Shown here: positions 45,067 through 54,120 of the stretch, one piece after another | Numbering within the stretch: the first letter of the stretch is position 1 | Layout: each line of letters starts with the position of its first letter | Source: an uncultured Paraprevotella sp. | GTDB taxonomy: Bacteria; Bacteroidota; Bacteroidia; Bacteroidales; Bacteroidaceae | DNA: 64,000 nucleotides | Reading direction: 5' to 3' | Assembly (NCBI GenBank): GCA_944320765.1 | Contig: CALUIS010000002.1 | Coordinates: 1 to 64,000, forward strand | Program-made: the position numbers and the translations under genes | Notes under the pieces: generated by a model | Databases searched by the model: none | What the model saw: only the letters and a program-made list of their open reading frames with translations | What the model was told of the DNA's origin: nothing

Positions 45067-45618
45067 TTATGCTTCTGCAGGAGTTTCAGCGTTTTCTTCT
45101 GCAGGTGCATCAGCAGTAGAAGCCTCTGCGGCCTCGGCTTCAGCCTTTGCGGCAGCTTCGGCGGCTTTCTTTTCTGCTACTTTCTTAGCGATCTCTTCAT
45201 TGACTTTCTTCTCAGCCTCCAGACGAGCTTCGGCTGCAGCCTTCCTGTCGGCTGCCAGTTTGGCGGCGAAAGCTTCCAGGCCCTTTTGCTTGTTTTCCTT
45301 CCAAGCCTCGAACTTGGCCTGGGCGGTAGCCTCGTCAAAAGCTCCCTTCTTCACACCACCGCGGAGATGCTTCATCATGTAGACACCTTCCTTGGAAAGG
45401 ATGTTGCGGACCGTGTCTGTCGGTTGTGCGCCGACTTCCACCCAATAGAGAGCGCGGTCGAATTTCAAATCTACAGTGGCGGGATTGGTGTTCGGGTTGT
45501 ACGTGCCAATCTTTTCTGTAAACTTACCATCACGTGGTGCTCTTACGTCTGCAATGACGATGCTGTAAAAGGCATAACCCTTACGGCCGTGACGTTGCAA
45601 TCTGATTTTTGTTGCCAT
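45067..45618 (-). CDS. rpsP: Ribosomal protein bS16 with long C-terminal extension
   Basis: 183 residues against about 80-90 in most bacteria. The first 80 or so are canonical S16 ([39 protein letters not shown]). The rest is a highly charged, alanine-rich helix ([20 protein letters not shown]) ending in an acidic tail ([12 protein letters not shown]). Such extensions are usual in Bacteroidetes S16. The frame extends 60 bp further up, but ATG 45618 is the family start and is preceded by a strong promoter. Confidence 0.97.
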   Translation of the reverse strand: MATKIRLQRHGRKGYAFYSIVIADVRAPRDGKFTEKIGTYNPNTNPATVDLKFDRALYWVEVGAQPTDTVRNILSKEGVYMMKHLRGGVKKGAFDEATAQAKFEAWKENKQKGLEAFAAKLAADRKAAAEARLEAEKKVNEEIAKKVAEKKAAEAAAKAEAEAAEASTADAPAEENAETPAEA

Positions 45619-45675
45619 AAAATTGTTTTTTGTATTTATAGGTTTGAAATATGCCGTCAACTCGTAACGGCGGCG

Positions 45676-45706
45676 CAAAGTTACACTTTTTCTCCGATTC
45701 TCCCAA
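45676..45706 (-). promoter_or_regulatory. Promoter of rpsP
   Basis: TTGG (45703-45706), 19-bp spacer, TAACTTTG (45676-45683); leader of about 50 nt. Confidence 0.75.
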
Positions 45707-45744
45707 GGGCGGTCTTTCTTTTTTGCGTTTTTCCCCCACTTTCC

Positions 45745-47724
45745 TCACTTTCTGACGCGCATACTGGCCTTTATCATATATATAATAAGGAGTATGTACA
45801 TGAGCAGGGAGAGCCACTGGCTGGCCGGATGGGCCCACCATTCGCTGTAGTCGAACGAGATGCCGCCGAAGCGGAGGGCGGCGCTGACCACGCCCATCAA
45901 GGCTCCGCCGGCGATGAAGCCGGAGGCGATGAGTGTTCCCTTCTCTCCGCGTTCCTTGTTCACTTCTTCCTTGCCGCTGCGGGTCGTGACATACCAGTTG
46001 ATGAGTCCGCCCACGAGCAGGGGCAGGTTGAGTTCCAGAGGGATGAACATGCCCAGCGCGAAAGCCAGGGCCGACACGTTGCAGAGCGTCAGGATGACGG
46101 CGATGGCGGCACCGATGCCGTAGAGCAGCCACGGGGCGCCCGCCCCGCTCATCAGAGGCTCGATGACGGCGGCCATGGCGTTGGCCTGCGGGGCGGCGAG
46201 CTGTCCGCTCGTGAAGCCGTAGGTCTCGTTCAGGATCATGATGACACCGGCCACTGTGGCGGCCGACACGAGAGTGCCCAGAAACTTGTAGGTCTCTTGT
46301 TTCTTCGGTGTGCTTCCCAGCCAATAGCCGATCTTGAGGTCGGTGATGAAGCTGCCGGCGGTGGACAAGGCCGTGCAGACCACCCCGCCCATGATGAGGG
46401 CGGCCACCATGCCGGCCGGCCCCTTCAGTCCGACGGCCACCATGATGACAGAAGCCAGGATCAGCGTCATCAGCGTCATTCCCGATACGGGGTTGCTACC
46501 CACGATGGCGATGGCGTTGGCCGCCACGGTGGTGAACAGGAAGGCGATGACGGCCACTAAAAGCACTCCCGTAAGGGTAAAGAGCAGATTGCCCTCCATC
46601 ACTCCAAAGTAGAAGAACAGCAGAATAGCCGCCAAGGTGATGCATGAGCCGATAACGATGATTTTCATCGGGAGGTCTTTTTGTGTGCGGGGTACGTCTT
46701 TTCCGGATTTTCCTTTGCCTCTCATCTCTTGGGTGGCCAACCCGACAGCTCCTGTGATGATTTTACGGCTTTTGATGATGCCGATGATGCCGGCCATGGC
46801 GATGCCCCCGATGCCGATGCTCTTGGCATATTGGAAAATCTGTTCCGCGCTGGCAGCCGATGCCGTGACGGGCGTGCTGCCTTCGGCCACCACCAAGTCG
46901 GGAAACAGCCAGGAGATGGTAGGGATGATGACCCACCACACGGCCACGGACCCGCAACAGATGATGAGCGCGTATTTGAGTCCTACGATATATCCCATGC
47001 CCAGCACGGCGGCTCCCGTATTGATTTTGAATACCAGCTTGGTCTTGTCGGCCAGTAACTGTCCCCATTCCAGGCAGCGCGACGTGATGTTTTCGTTCCA
47101 CCAGCCCATGGTGGCGACGATGAAGTCATAAATGCCGCCCACCACGCCGGCCACCAGTAGCGGGAGGGCCTGGTTGCCGCCTTTCTCTCCGGAAACCAGC
47201 ACTTGGGTAGAGGCCGTGGCTTCCGGGAAAGGATATTTGCCGTGCATGTCTTTCACGAAATACTTGCGGAAGGGGATGAGGAACAGGATGCCCAGCACGC
47301 CGCCAAGTACGGACGCGATGAACACCTCCAGAAAGTTCACCGTCATTTCCGGATATTTGTCCTGCAGGATGTACAAGGCCGGCAAGGTGAAGATGGCGCC
47401 CGCCACAATCATGCCCGAGCAGGCACCGATACTTTGGATGATGACATTCTCGCCCAACGCGCCCTTGCGGCGGGTGGCCCCCGTGACGCCGATGGCGATG
47501 ATGGTGATGGGGATGGCCGCCTCGAACACCTGCCCCACCTTCAGGCCCAGGTAGGCGGAAGCGGCGGAGAATATCACGGCCATGAGGATGCCCCACAGCA
47601 CGGACCATGCGGTCACCTCTTTATAGGTGTGCCGGGGAGACATTAACGGTTCGTACTCTTCGCCTTCTTTCAGTTCCCGGAAGGCGTTGTCGGGAAGTCC
47701 GGTCGGTTTCTTTTCGTTTTCCAT
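45745..47724 (-). CDS. OPT-family oligopeptide transporter
   Basis: 659 residues with about 14-16 membrane helices. OPT-family features include AYLGLKVGQVFEAAIPITII, the long hydrophilic loop after helix 4 (FRKYFVKDMHGKYPFPEATA) and YALIICCGSVAVWWVIIPTI. Family members import oligopeptides or metal chelates; the substrate cannot be read. A TATCTTTG -7 box (47760-47767) lies 36 bp upstream. No terminator is seen before the rpsP promoter. Confidence 0.92.
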   Translation of the reverse strand: MENEKKPTGLPDNAFRELKEGEEYEPLMSPRHTYKEVTAWSVLWGILMAVIFSAASAYLGLKVGQVFEAAIPITIIAIGVTGATRRKGALGENVIIQSIGACSGMIVAGAIFTLPALYILQDKYPEMTVNFLEVFIASVLGGVLGILFLIPFRKYFVKDMHGKYPFPEATASTQVLVSGEKGGNQALPLLVAGVVGGIYDFIVATMGWWNENITSRCLEWGQLLADKTKLVFKINTGAAVLGMGYIVGLKYALIICCGSVAVWWVIIPTISWLFPDLVVAEGSTPVTASAASAEQIFQYAKSIGIGGIAMAGIIGIIKSRKIITGAVGLATQEMRGKGKSGKDVPRTQKDLPMKIIVIGSCITLAAILLFFYFGVMEGNLLFTLTGVLLVAVIAFLFTTVAANAIAIVGSNPVSGMTLMTLILASVIMVAVGLKGPAGMVAALIMGGVVCTALSTAGSFITDLKIGYWLGSTPKKQETYKFLGTLVSAATVAGVIMILNETYGFTSGQLAAPQANAMAAVIEPLMSGAGAPWLLYGIGAAIAVILTLCNVSALAFALGMFIPLELNLPLLVGGLINWYVTTRSGKEEVNKERGEKGTLIASGFIAGGALMGVVSAALRFGGISFDYSEWWAHPASQWLSLLMYILLIIYMIKASMRVRK

Positions 47725-47759
47725 GCAAGGATTGTTTTTATGCTTTTTGGAATTGCCCG

Positions 47760-47767
47760 CAAAGATA
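47760..47767 (-). promoter_or_regulatory. -7 box for the OPT transporter gene
   Basis: TATCTTTG on the minus strand, without a good -33 partner. A divergent TAATTTTG (47852-47859) serves the DUF5686 gene on the plus strand. Confidence 0.45.
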
Positions 47768-47882
47768 CGGTTTTCGGGCCATATACTGCCGGATTCTTCG
47801 TAGTTTTTCTTTAAATACTTTAATTTATAAGGCCAATCCCTGCTGATTGATTAATTTTGCACCTTGTTTAAGAGAGAGATGT

Positions 47883-50447
47883 ATGCTGCCAAGGCTTTAT
47901 AATCGATATGTGCTGCTTGTCTTATTGGCCGTATGCGGCCTCCCCGCGGCGGTTTGGGGGCAGGTGAGGGGTGTGGTGACCGACGCCGAGACGGGCGAAC
48001 CCTTGCCTTCCGTGAACGTGTATTATGCGGGGCAGAAGCATGTGGGGACGACCACGAATCTTGATGGAAGGTACACCTTGCGTTCTCCGTTGCAGGGAGA
48101 CAGTATCGTGTTTTCTTATGTGGGTTACCGCACGCATAAGGTCTATATACGGAAAGGAGAGCGGAAGACATTGAATGTGAAGCTTCAGGATCGTGGACGT
48201 GAATTGGCCGAGCTGGTGGTGAAACCCAAGAGAAGGCGTTATAGCCGTAAGGACAATCCGGCAGTGGAGCTGATGCGGAAAGTCATCGCGGCCAAAGACA
48301 GCAACGACCTGAAGGACAATGATTATTACCGTTACGACAAGTACCAGCGCATCACTTTCGGGTTCAACAACATCACCCAGGAGTTCATGGACAGCAGTTT
48401 CTTGCGGAAATATCCCGTTTTCCTCAAGCAGGTGGAGTATTGTCCGCAGACGCAGACCAATATCCTGCCGCTGACCTACAACGAGACTGCTTCGGAGCAT
48501 ATCTACCGGAAAAGGCCGGAGGCGGAGCGTGACTTTATCCGCGGGACGAACTCCGAGGGACTGAACGAGCTGTTCGCCACGGGAGACATCGTGACCACCG
48601 TCCTGCAGCGTTTCTTTACGGACGTGAACATCTACGACAACTCCATCAACTTGTTGGAACGGTACTTCACCAGCCCGTTGTCGTCCACCCGTGCCATTTC
48701 CTTTTACCAGTATTATATCATGGACACCGTAATGGTGGAGGGGGACAAGTGCATCGAGCTGACATTCGTGCCGCAGAATCCTCAGGATTTCGGATTCTCA
48801 GGCCGTCTTTGGGTGTTGGACGACGGGTCCTATCGGGTGAAGCGTTGCCTGGTGAACCTGCCTGTCCGTTCGGGCGTGAACTTCATCAGCAACCTGGTGA
48901 TAGAGCAGGATTTCGCGACCTTGCCCAACGGGCAGCGCGTGTTGGTGAAAGACAACATGATAGCCGAGATGGGGGCTTTGAAGAAGTTCCACAACATGTT
49001 GGTCAAGCGGACCACGACCTATACGGGATTTGATTTCTCGCCTATTCCCGACGAACGTTTCGAGCAGCGTGAGCAACCTCGGGAAGGTGCGCCGGAAGTC
49101 AAGGACGAGGAGTTCTGGGCGCAACACCGCACGGACACGCTGACCCGTTCGGAAGCCCGGATGTCCACGATGGTGCAGGACATGACGAAGAAGAAAGGTT
49201 TCGGCTGGATTATCTGGATTGTGCGTGCTTTCGTGGAGAATTACGTGGAGACGTCTCCTGCGGGAAAGAAGAACTATGTGGATTTCGGTCCGGTCAACAC
49301 GGTGATTTCCTCCAACTTCATAGACAAAATCCGTTTGCGGGCCAGTGCGCAGACCACGGCCAACCTGAACCCGCACCTCTTCCTCAAGGGCTATGTGGCT
49401 TATGGCGTGCGGGACCGCAAATGGAAATACGAGGGCGAGGTGGAGTATTCCTTCATCAAGAAGCAATATTCGCCGGAAGAGTTTCCTAAGAACTCCATCT
49501 CCATTTCCACGCGCTACGACGTGATGGCACCTTCCGATGCCTTGCTGCCTACGGACAAGGACAACGTGTTCGCCTCTTTCAAGACCCAGACCGTTGACCA
49601 GATGTCCTATTTCCGTCAGTACAATGTGCGCTACGAGTATGAGTTCGACAACCATTTCGGCATTACGGCCCAATTGCGCCATCTGACCCAGACGCCGACA
49701 GGCTCGCTGTTCTACCGGACGATGAGTGGGGTTGACGTTCCGGACCTGACGCAGTGCGAGGCCACGCTGAGCCTCCGCTACGCCCCGGGAGAGAAGGTGG
49801 TGGTCACCAAGCAACGCCGTCATCCGGTGAACCACAACTTCCCCATCTACACGTTGATGCACACCACCGGCTTCAAGGATGTGCTGGGCGGGGATTATGC
49901 GTCCAATTATACGGAACTGTCCGTGTGGAAGCGTTTCTGGCTGAATTCATGGGGGCGCATCGACCTTTACGGGCGTGCCGGGGCGCAGTGGAACAAAGTG
50001 CCGTTCCCGTTGCTCATCACGCCGGCGGCGAACAATTCCTACGTCATCCAGCGCGAGATGTTCAACATGATCAACAACATGGAGTTCATGAGCGACCGTT
50101 TCGTGTCGCTGTCCGTGCAGTGGGACCTGAGCGGAAAGCTGTTCAACCGCATCCCGTTGCTCAAGCGCCTGAAGTGGCGCGAGGTCATCGGGTTCAAGAC
50201 GCTCTACGGCGACCTGACGGACAAGAACAACCCTTACAAGGGCGGCGGCGACTTGTTTGAATTCCCCTCGCGCGACGGAGTCCCCACAAGCTTCGCCATG
50301 GGGAAGACGCCCTACATGGAGCTGAATGTGGGCATCCACAATATTTTCAAGTTCATCCGCGTGGACTATGTCCGCCGTTTGAATTACCTGGGCTTGCCCA
50401 ATGTGAAGAAGAACGGAGTAAGATTCGTGTTGCAGTTTGATTTTTAA
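47883..50447 (+). CDS. DUF5686 outer-membrane protein with carboxypeptidase-regulatory-like plug
   Basis: 854 residues. Signal peptide MLPRLYNRYVLLVLLAVCGL..AVWGQ, then a CarboxypepD_reg-like domain (GVVTDAETGEPLPSVNVYYA, about 26-110), followed by the DUF5686 region of beta strands to the aromatic C-terminal residue (FVLQFDF), as in outer-membrane beta barrels. Function unknown; relatives occur widely in Bacteroidetes. An in-frame TTG at 47847 overlaps the promoter region, so ATG 47883 is used. rarA begins 22 bp after the stop. Confidence 0.85.
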   Translation: MLPRLYNRYVLLVLLAVCGLPAAVWGQVRGVVTDAETGEPLPSVNVYYAGQKHVGTTTNLDGRYTLRSPLQGDSIVFSYVGYRTHKVYIRKGERKTLNVKLQDRGRELAELVVKPKRRRYSRKDNPAVELMRKVIAAKDSNDLKDNDYYRYDKYQRITFGFNNITQEFMDSSFLRKYPVFLKQVEYCPQTQTNILPLTYNETASEHIYRKRPEAERDFIRGTNSEGLNELFATGDIVTTVLQRFFTDVNIYDNSINLLERYFTSPLSSTRAISFYQYYIMDTVMVEGDKCIELTFVPQNPQDFGFSGRLWVLDDGSYRVKRCLVNLPVRSGVNFISNLVIEQDFATLPNGQRVLVKDNMIAEMGALKKFHNMLVKRTTTYTGFDFSPIPDERFEQREQPREGAPEVKDEEFWAQHRTDTLTRSEARMSTMVQDMTKKKGFGWIIWIVRAFVENYVETSPAGKKNYVDFGPVNTVISSNFIDKIRLRASAQTTANLNPHLFLKGYVAYGVRDRKWKYEGEVEYSFIKKQYSPEEFPKNSISISTRYDVMAPSDALLPTDKDNVFASFKTQTVDQMSYFRQYNVRYEYEFDNHFGITAQLRHLTQTPTGSLFYRTMSGVDVPDLTQCEATLSLRYAPGEKVVVTKQRRHPVNHNFPIYTLMHTTGFKDVLGGDYASNYTELSVWKRFWLNSWGRIDLYGRAGAQWNKVPFPLLITPAANNSYVIQREMFNMINNMEFMSDRFVSLSVQWDLSGKLFNRIPLLKRLKWREVIGFKTLYGDLTDKNNPYKGGGDLFEFPSRDGVPTSFAMGKTPYMELNVGIHNIFKFIRVDYVRRLNYLGLPNVKKNGVRFVLQFDF

Positions 50448-50469
50448 AAGAAAGAAGGAGGTCGGGTAT

Positions 50470-51738
50470 ATGGGAGCACCTTTGGCTGAGCGGCTGCGTC
50501 CCCGCACGCTGGACGATTATGTGGGACAGAAACATCTGGTGGGTCCCGGCGCGGTCTTGCGCAAGATGATACACTCCGGGCGCATTTCCTCATTCATCCT
50601 GTGGGGGCCGCCGGGAGTGGGCAAGACCACGCTGGCGCAAATCATCGCCCACCGTCTGGAGACGCCTTTCTACACGTTGAGTGCCGTGACCAGCGGGGTG
50701 AAGGAAGTGCGCGAGGTCATCGAGAAGGCCAAGAACAACCGCTTCTTCTCGCAAGTGAGTCCCATACTTTTCATCGACGAGATACACCGCTTCAGCAAGT
50801 CGCAGCAGGACTCGCTGCTGGGGGCCGTGGAGCAGGGGACGGTGACGCTTATCGGGGCCACCACCGAGAACCCTTCGTTCGAGGTCATCCGCCCGTTGCT
50901 GTCCCGTTGCCAGCTGTATGTGTTGAAAAGCCTGACGAAGGACGACTTGTTGGAACTGCTGCACAAGGCGGTGGAGAAGGACGTGGTGCTGAAGACCAAG
51001 CGAATCGAGTTCCGGGAGACCGACGCCATGCTCCGATACAGCGGGGGGGATGCCCGCAAGTTGCTGAACATCCTGGAACTGGTCGTAGAGGCGGACGGCA
51101 CGGACCATGTGGTTGTGACGGACCAAGTGGTGGCCGAGCGGCTCCAGCAGAACCCTCTGGCTTATGACAAGGGCGGGGAGATGCACTACGACATCATCTC
51201 GGCCTACATCAAGAGCATCCGCGGCAGCGACCCGGACGCCGCCCTTTACTGGCTGGCCCGGATGATAGAAGGCGGCGAGGACCCGGCCTTCATCGCCCGC
51301 CGCCTGGTAATTTCCGCCAGCGAGGACATCGGGCTGGCCAATCCCAACGCGCTGCTGCTGGCCAACGCGGCCTTCGAGGCGGTGATGAAGATAGGGTGGC
51401 CCGAGGGACGCATCCCCTTGGCGGAGGCCACGGTGTACCTGGCCACCAGCCCGAAGAGCAATTCGGCCTACATGGGCATTAACGACGCCCTGCAGCTCGT
51501 GCGCCGCACGGGCAACCTTCCGGTACCCCTGCACCTGCGCAACGCCCCCACCCGGCTGATGGAGGAGTTGGGCTACAGCAAGGGCTACAAGTACGCCCAC
51601 GACTATCCGGGCCATTTCGTGGAGCAGCAGTTCCTGCCGGACGAGATACGGGACAGCCGCATCTGGCACGCCCAGGAGAATCCGGCCGAGGACAAGCTGC
51701 GGGAGCGGATGCGGAAGCTGTGGGGCGGGCGGTATTGA
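50470..51738 (+). CDS. rarA: Replication-associated recombination protein RarA (MgsA)
   Basis: 422 residues. AAA+ ATPase of the clamp-loader clade acting at stalled forks. Walker A GPPGVGKT (46-53), Walker B ILFIDEIH (99-106), sensor GATTENPSFEV, and the C-terminal MgsA tetramerisation domain (GGEDPAFIARRLVISASEDI). ATG 50470 is used; the frame's earlier TTG overlaps the DUF5686 stop. Confidence 0.95.
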   Translation: MGAPLAERLRPRTLDDYVGQKHLVGPGAVLRKMIHSGRISSFILWGPPGVGKTTLAQIIAHRLETPFYTLSAVTSGVKEVREVIEKAKNNRFFSQVSPILFIDEIHRFSKSQQDSLLGAVEQGTVTLIGATTENPSFEVIRPLLSRCQLYVLKSLTKDDLLELLHKAVEKDVVLKTKRIEFRETDAMLRYSGGDARKLLNILELVVEADGTDHVVVTDQVVAERLQQNPLAYDKGGEMHYDIISAYIKSIRGSDPDAALYWLARMIEGGEDPAFIARRLVISASEDIGLANPNALLLANAAFEAVMKIGWPEGRIPLAEATVYLATSPKSNSAYMGINDALQLVRRTGNLPVPLHLRNAPTRLMEELGYSKGYKYAHDYPGHFVEQQFLPDEIRDSRIWHAQENPAEDKLRERMRKLWGGRY

Positions 51739-51788
51739 GAAGCGGGGTTTCCGCCCATGTTCATAGCGTCTCGTCCTTTATGGCTACC

Positions 51789-51854
51789 GAGTACTCGCCT
51801 ACGAGTACTCCGGTACTCTGCGGAGAGTACTCCAGTACTTTGCGGGGAGTACTC
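51789..51854. repeat. 22-bp tandem repeats built on the palindrome GAGTACTC
   Basis: GAGTACTC occurs at 51789, 51803, 51825 and 51847. Units GAGTACTCCGGTACTCTGCG and GAGTACTCCAGTACTTTGCG (51803-51824, 51825-51846) are 22-bp tandem copies, followed by a partial third. It lies 3' of rarA and of the DUF6078-like gene, where transcripts converge. Could terminate or bind a protein; unknown. Confidence 0.75.
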
Positions 51855-51858
51855 CGGG

Positions 51859-52293
51859 TCAGTCGTACCAATTCATGTTCTCTTCATAGCTTTCAAACTT
51901 CAGCTCTTCCGTCACGCCCACCTTCTTCAGGGCGTCAAGCACAATCCGCTGCTCCTTGGGAGGGAGGGCCGTGTCCCCCCGCCGCCGCTCATAATAAGCA
52001 TTGCGCCCGAACCGCTCAATCAGCATCGCCGAGAAGCGGTCGTATTGCTCGGGGAACATCCGCTTTTGGAAGTGGGCGAAGCCGCGGGCATAGACGACCG
52101 GCTTGTTGCTGCGGTAATATTCGCACCGGTCATCCTTGCTGCACCGGCTCGGGTTCAACAGGCGCAGGAATTCTTCTTTTGCCAACAATTCCGTGTAGGC
52201 TATCTGGTGCAGGCAGGTCTCTGCCATCGGGCAGTCGCCATGCTGGCACGCGGCATAGCTGGCAGGGAGGGAGGTGTAAAACTTCTTAGGCAT
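51859..52293 (-). CDS. DUF6078-like cysteine-containing protein
   Basis: 144 residues. Two cysteine groups (AACQHGDCPMAETCLHQ and NPSRCSKDDRCEYYRSN) suggest metal binding; then KRMFPEQYDRFSAMLIERFG and RRGDTALPPKEQRIVLDALK. It matches a family of short Bacteroides proteins of unknown function (DUF6078 in my recollection). ATG 52293 (MPKKFYTSLP) rather than 63 bp upstream, because the promoter lies at 52326. Confidence 0.65.
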   Translation of the reverse strand: MPKKFYTSLPASYAACQHGDCPMAETCLHQIAYTELLAKEEFLRLLNPSRCSKDDRCEYYRSNKPVVYARGFAHFQKRMFPEQYDRFSAMLIERFGRNAYYERRRGDTALPPKEQRIVLDALKKVGVTEELKFESYEENMNWYD

Positions 52294-52325
52294 AGCATTC
52301 TTGTTTTTGGGGTTATACGAACCGG

Positions 52326-52357
52326 CAAATATACGGATTTGGCTGTGATGAAGCAAA
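52326..52357 (-). promoter_or_regulatory. Promoter of the DUF6078-like gene
   Basis: TTTG (52354-52357), 20-bp spacer, TATATTTG (52326-52333): close to consensus. Confidence 0.8.
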
Positions 52358-52408
52358 CTTCTGTTCGTTAATCTGGCGGTTTTAGGCGGTTATTCCGTGG
52401 ATTTTGCT

Positions 52409-52416
52409 TACTTTTG
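52409..52416 (+). promoter_or_regulatory. -7 box of the fhs promoter
   Basis: TACTTTTG, 32 bp before ATG 52448. The -33 element is weak (TTAT near 52390), so the call is tentative. Confidence 0.5.
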
Positions 52417-52447
52417 CTGTTCAAACCAACAGGAATCCATTTGATTT

Positions 52448-54115
52448 ATGAAGAGTGACATAGAAATCGCGAGGGAATGCGTGTTGAAACCCATAGAGGA
52501 AGTGGCCGCCCAAGTGGGAATTCCGGCGGAGGAATTGGAGCATTATGGAAAATATATGGCCAAGGTGCCGGAAAGCCTGATTGACGAGGAGAAGGTGAAA
52601 CGGAGCAACCTGATTCTGGTGACTGCCATCACGCCCACCAAGGCCGGCATCGGGAAGACCACCGTGTCCATCGGGCTGGCATTGGGGCTTTCGCGGCTGG
52701 GCAAGCGGAACATCGTGGCCCTTCGTGAGCCGTCTTTAGGTCCGTGCTTCGGCCTGAAGGGCGGGGCGGCAGGCGGTGGCCATGCCCAGATATTGCCCAT
52801 GGACCGCATCAACCTGCATTTCACGGGCGATTTCCATGCCGTCACTTCCGCCCATAACATGATAGCCGCCTTGCTGGACAATTATATCTACCAGCACCGC
52901 GACGACGGCTTCGCGCTGAAAGAGGTGCTGTGGAAACGGGTGCTGGACGTGAACGACCGCAACCTGCGCCACATCGTCACCGGGCTGGGGCCCAGTACCG
53001 ACGGCGTGACGATGGAAAGCGGGTTCGACATCACGCCCGCCTCCGAAATCATGGCCATCCTCTGCCTGGCGCGGGACGGGAAGGACTTGCGGCGGCGCAT
53101 CGACCAGATTTTGCTGGGCATGACCACCGACGGCAAACCTTTCCGCGTGGCGGACATGGGAGTGGGCGGCGCGATATGCGCCTTGCTGAAGGACGCCCTG
53201 CATCCCAACCTGGTGCAGACCACGGAGAACACGCCTGCCATCGTGCACGGCGGGCCGTTCGCCAACATCGCGCACGGCTGCAATTCGGTGGTGGCCACCA
53301 AACTGGCCATGACCTACGCGGACTATGTGGTGACGGAGGCCGGCTTCGGCGCGGACTTGGGGGCGGAGAAGTTCTTCAACATCAAGTGCCGTGCGGCGGG
53401 GCTGACCCCCCGGCTGACGGTCATCGTGGCCACCACGCAGGGTCTCAAGATGCACGGCGGCGTGGCGGTGGAGAACATCAAGTACCCGAATCCCGAAGGA
53501 CTGCAAAGGGGATTCGCCAACCTGGACCGTCACATCCGCAACATGCAGGAGTTCGGGCAGACCGTGGTGGTCTGCTTCAACCGTTACGCCACGGACACGG
53601 ACGAGGAAATCGAGCTTTGCCGCGCACACTGCGAGGCGGAAGGCGTCGGGTTTGCGGTGAACACGGCCTATGCCGACGGCGGCAAGGGCGCGGAGGAGCT
53701 GGCCCGCGTGGTGGTGGATGCCATTGGGCGTCAACCGTCCCGCCCGTTGAAGTTCACTTATGCGGACACCGATGACGTGGAGACCAAAGCCGCCAAGGTG
53801 GCCTTGCGTGTGTACGGAGCGGACGGAGTGGAGTTCTCTCCTGCCGCCCGCCGGGCCTTGAAGCGTATTTATGCTTTGGGGATAGGGCATTACCCGGTAT
53901 GTATAGCGAAAACGCAATACTCCTTCTCGGCCGACGCCCATGCCTACGGCGTGCCTTCCGGGTTCAAGATACCCATCCGCGAGGTCGTTCCGGCTTTCGG
54001 GGCTGAGATGATAGTGCTGGTCGCCGGCGATATCTTGCGTATGCCCGGCCTGCCGCGTCATCCGCAGGCGGAGCGTATTGATGTAGTGGACGGAGAAATC
54101 ACCGGGTTGTCGTAG
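52448..54115 (+). CDS. fhs: Formate-tetrahydrofolate ligase
   Basis: 555 residues. Makes 10-formyl-THF from formate, THF and ATP. P-loop [10 protein letters not shown] (63-72), [36 protein letters not shown] and a C-terminal SGEKI-type loop variant are present. Full length. The next gene starts 5 bp after its stop, so the sensor kinase may be co-transcribed. Confidence 0.97.
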   Translation: MKSDIEIARECVLKPIEEVAAQVGIPAEELEHYGKYMAKVPESLIDEEKVKRSNLILVTAITPTKAGIGKTTVSIGLALGLSRLGKRNIVALREPSLGPCFGLKGGAAGGGHAQILPMDRINLHFTGDFHAVTSAHNMIAALLDNYIYQHRDDGFALKEVLWKRVLDVNDRNLRHIVTGLGPSTDGVTMESGFDITPASEIMAILCLARDGKDLRRRIDQILLGMTTDGKPFRVADMGVGGAICALLKDALHPNLVQTTENTPAIVHGGPFANIAHGCNSVVATKLAMTYADYVVTEAGFGADLGAEKFFNIKCRAAGLTPRLTVIVATTQGLKMHGGVAVENIKYPNPEGLQRGFANLDRHIRNMQEFGQTVVVCFNRYATDTDEEIELCRAHCEAEGVGFAVNTAYADGGKGAEELARVVVDAIGRQPSRPLKFTYADTDDVETKAAKVALRVYGADGVEFSPAARRALKRIYALGIGHYPVCIAKTQYSFSADAHAYGVPSGFKIPIREVVPAFGAEMIVLVAGDILRMPGLPRHPQAERIDVVDGEITGLS

Positions 54116-54120
54116 TGCCG

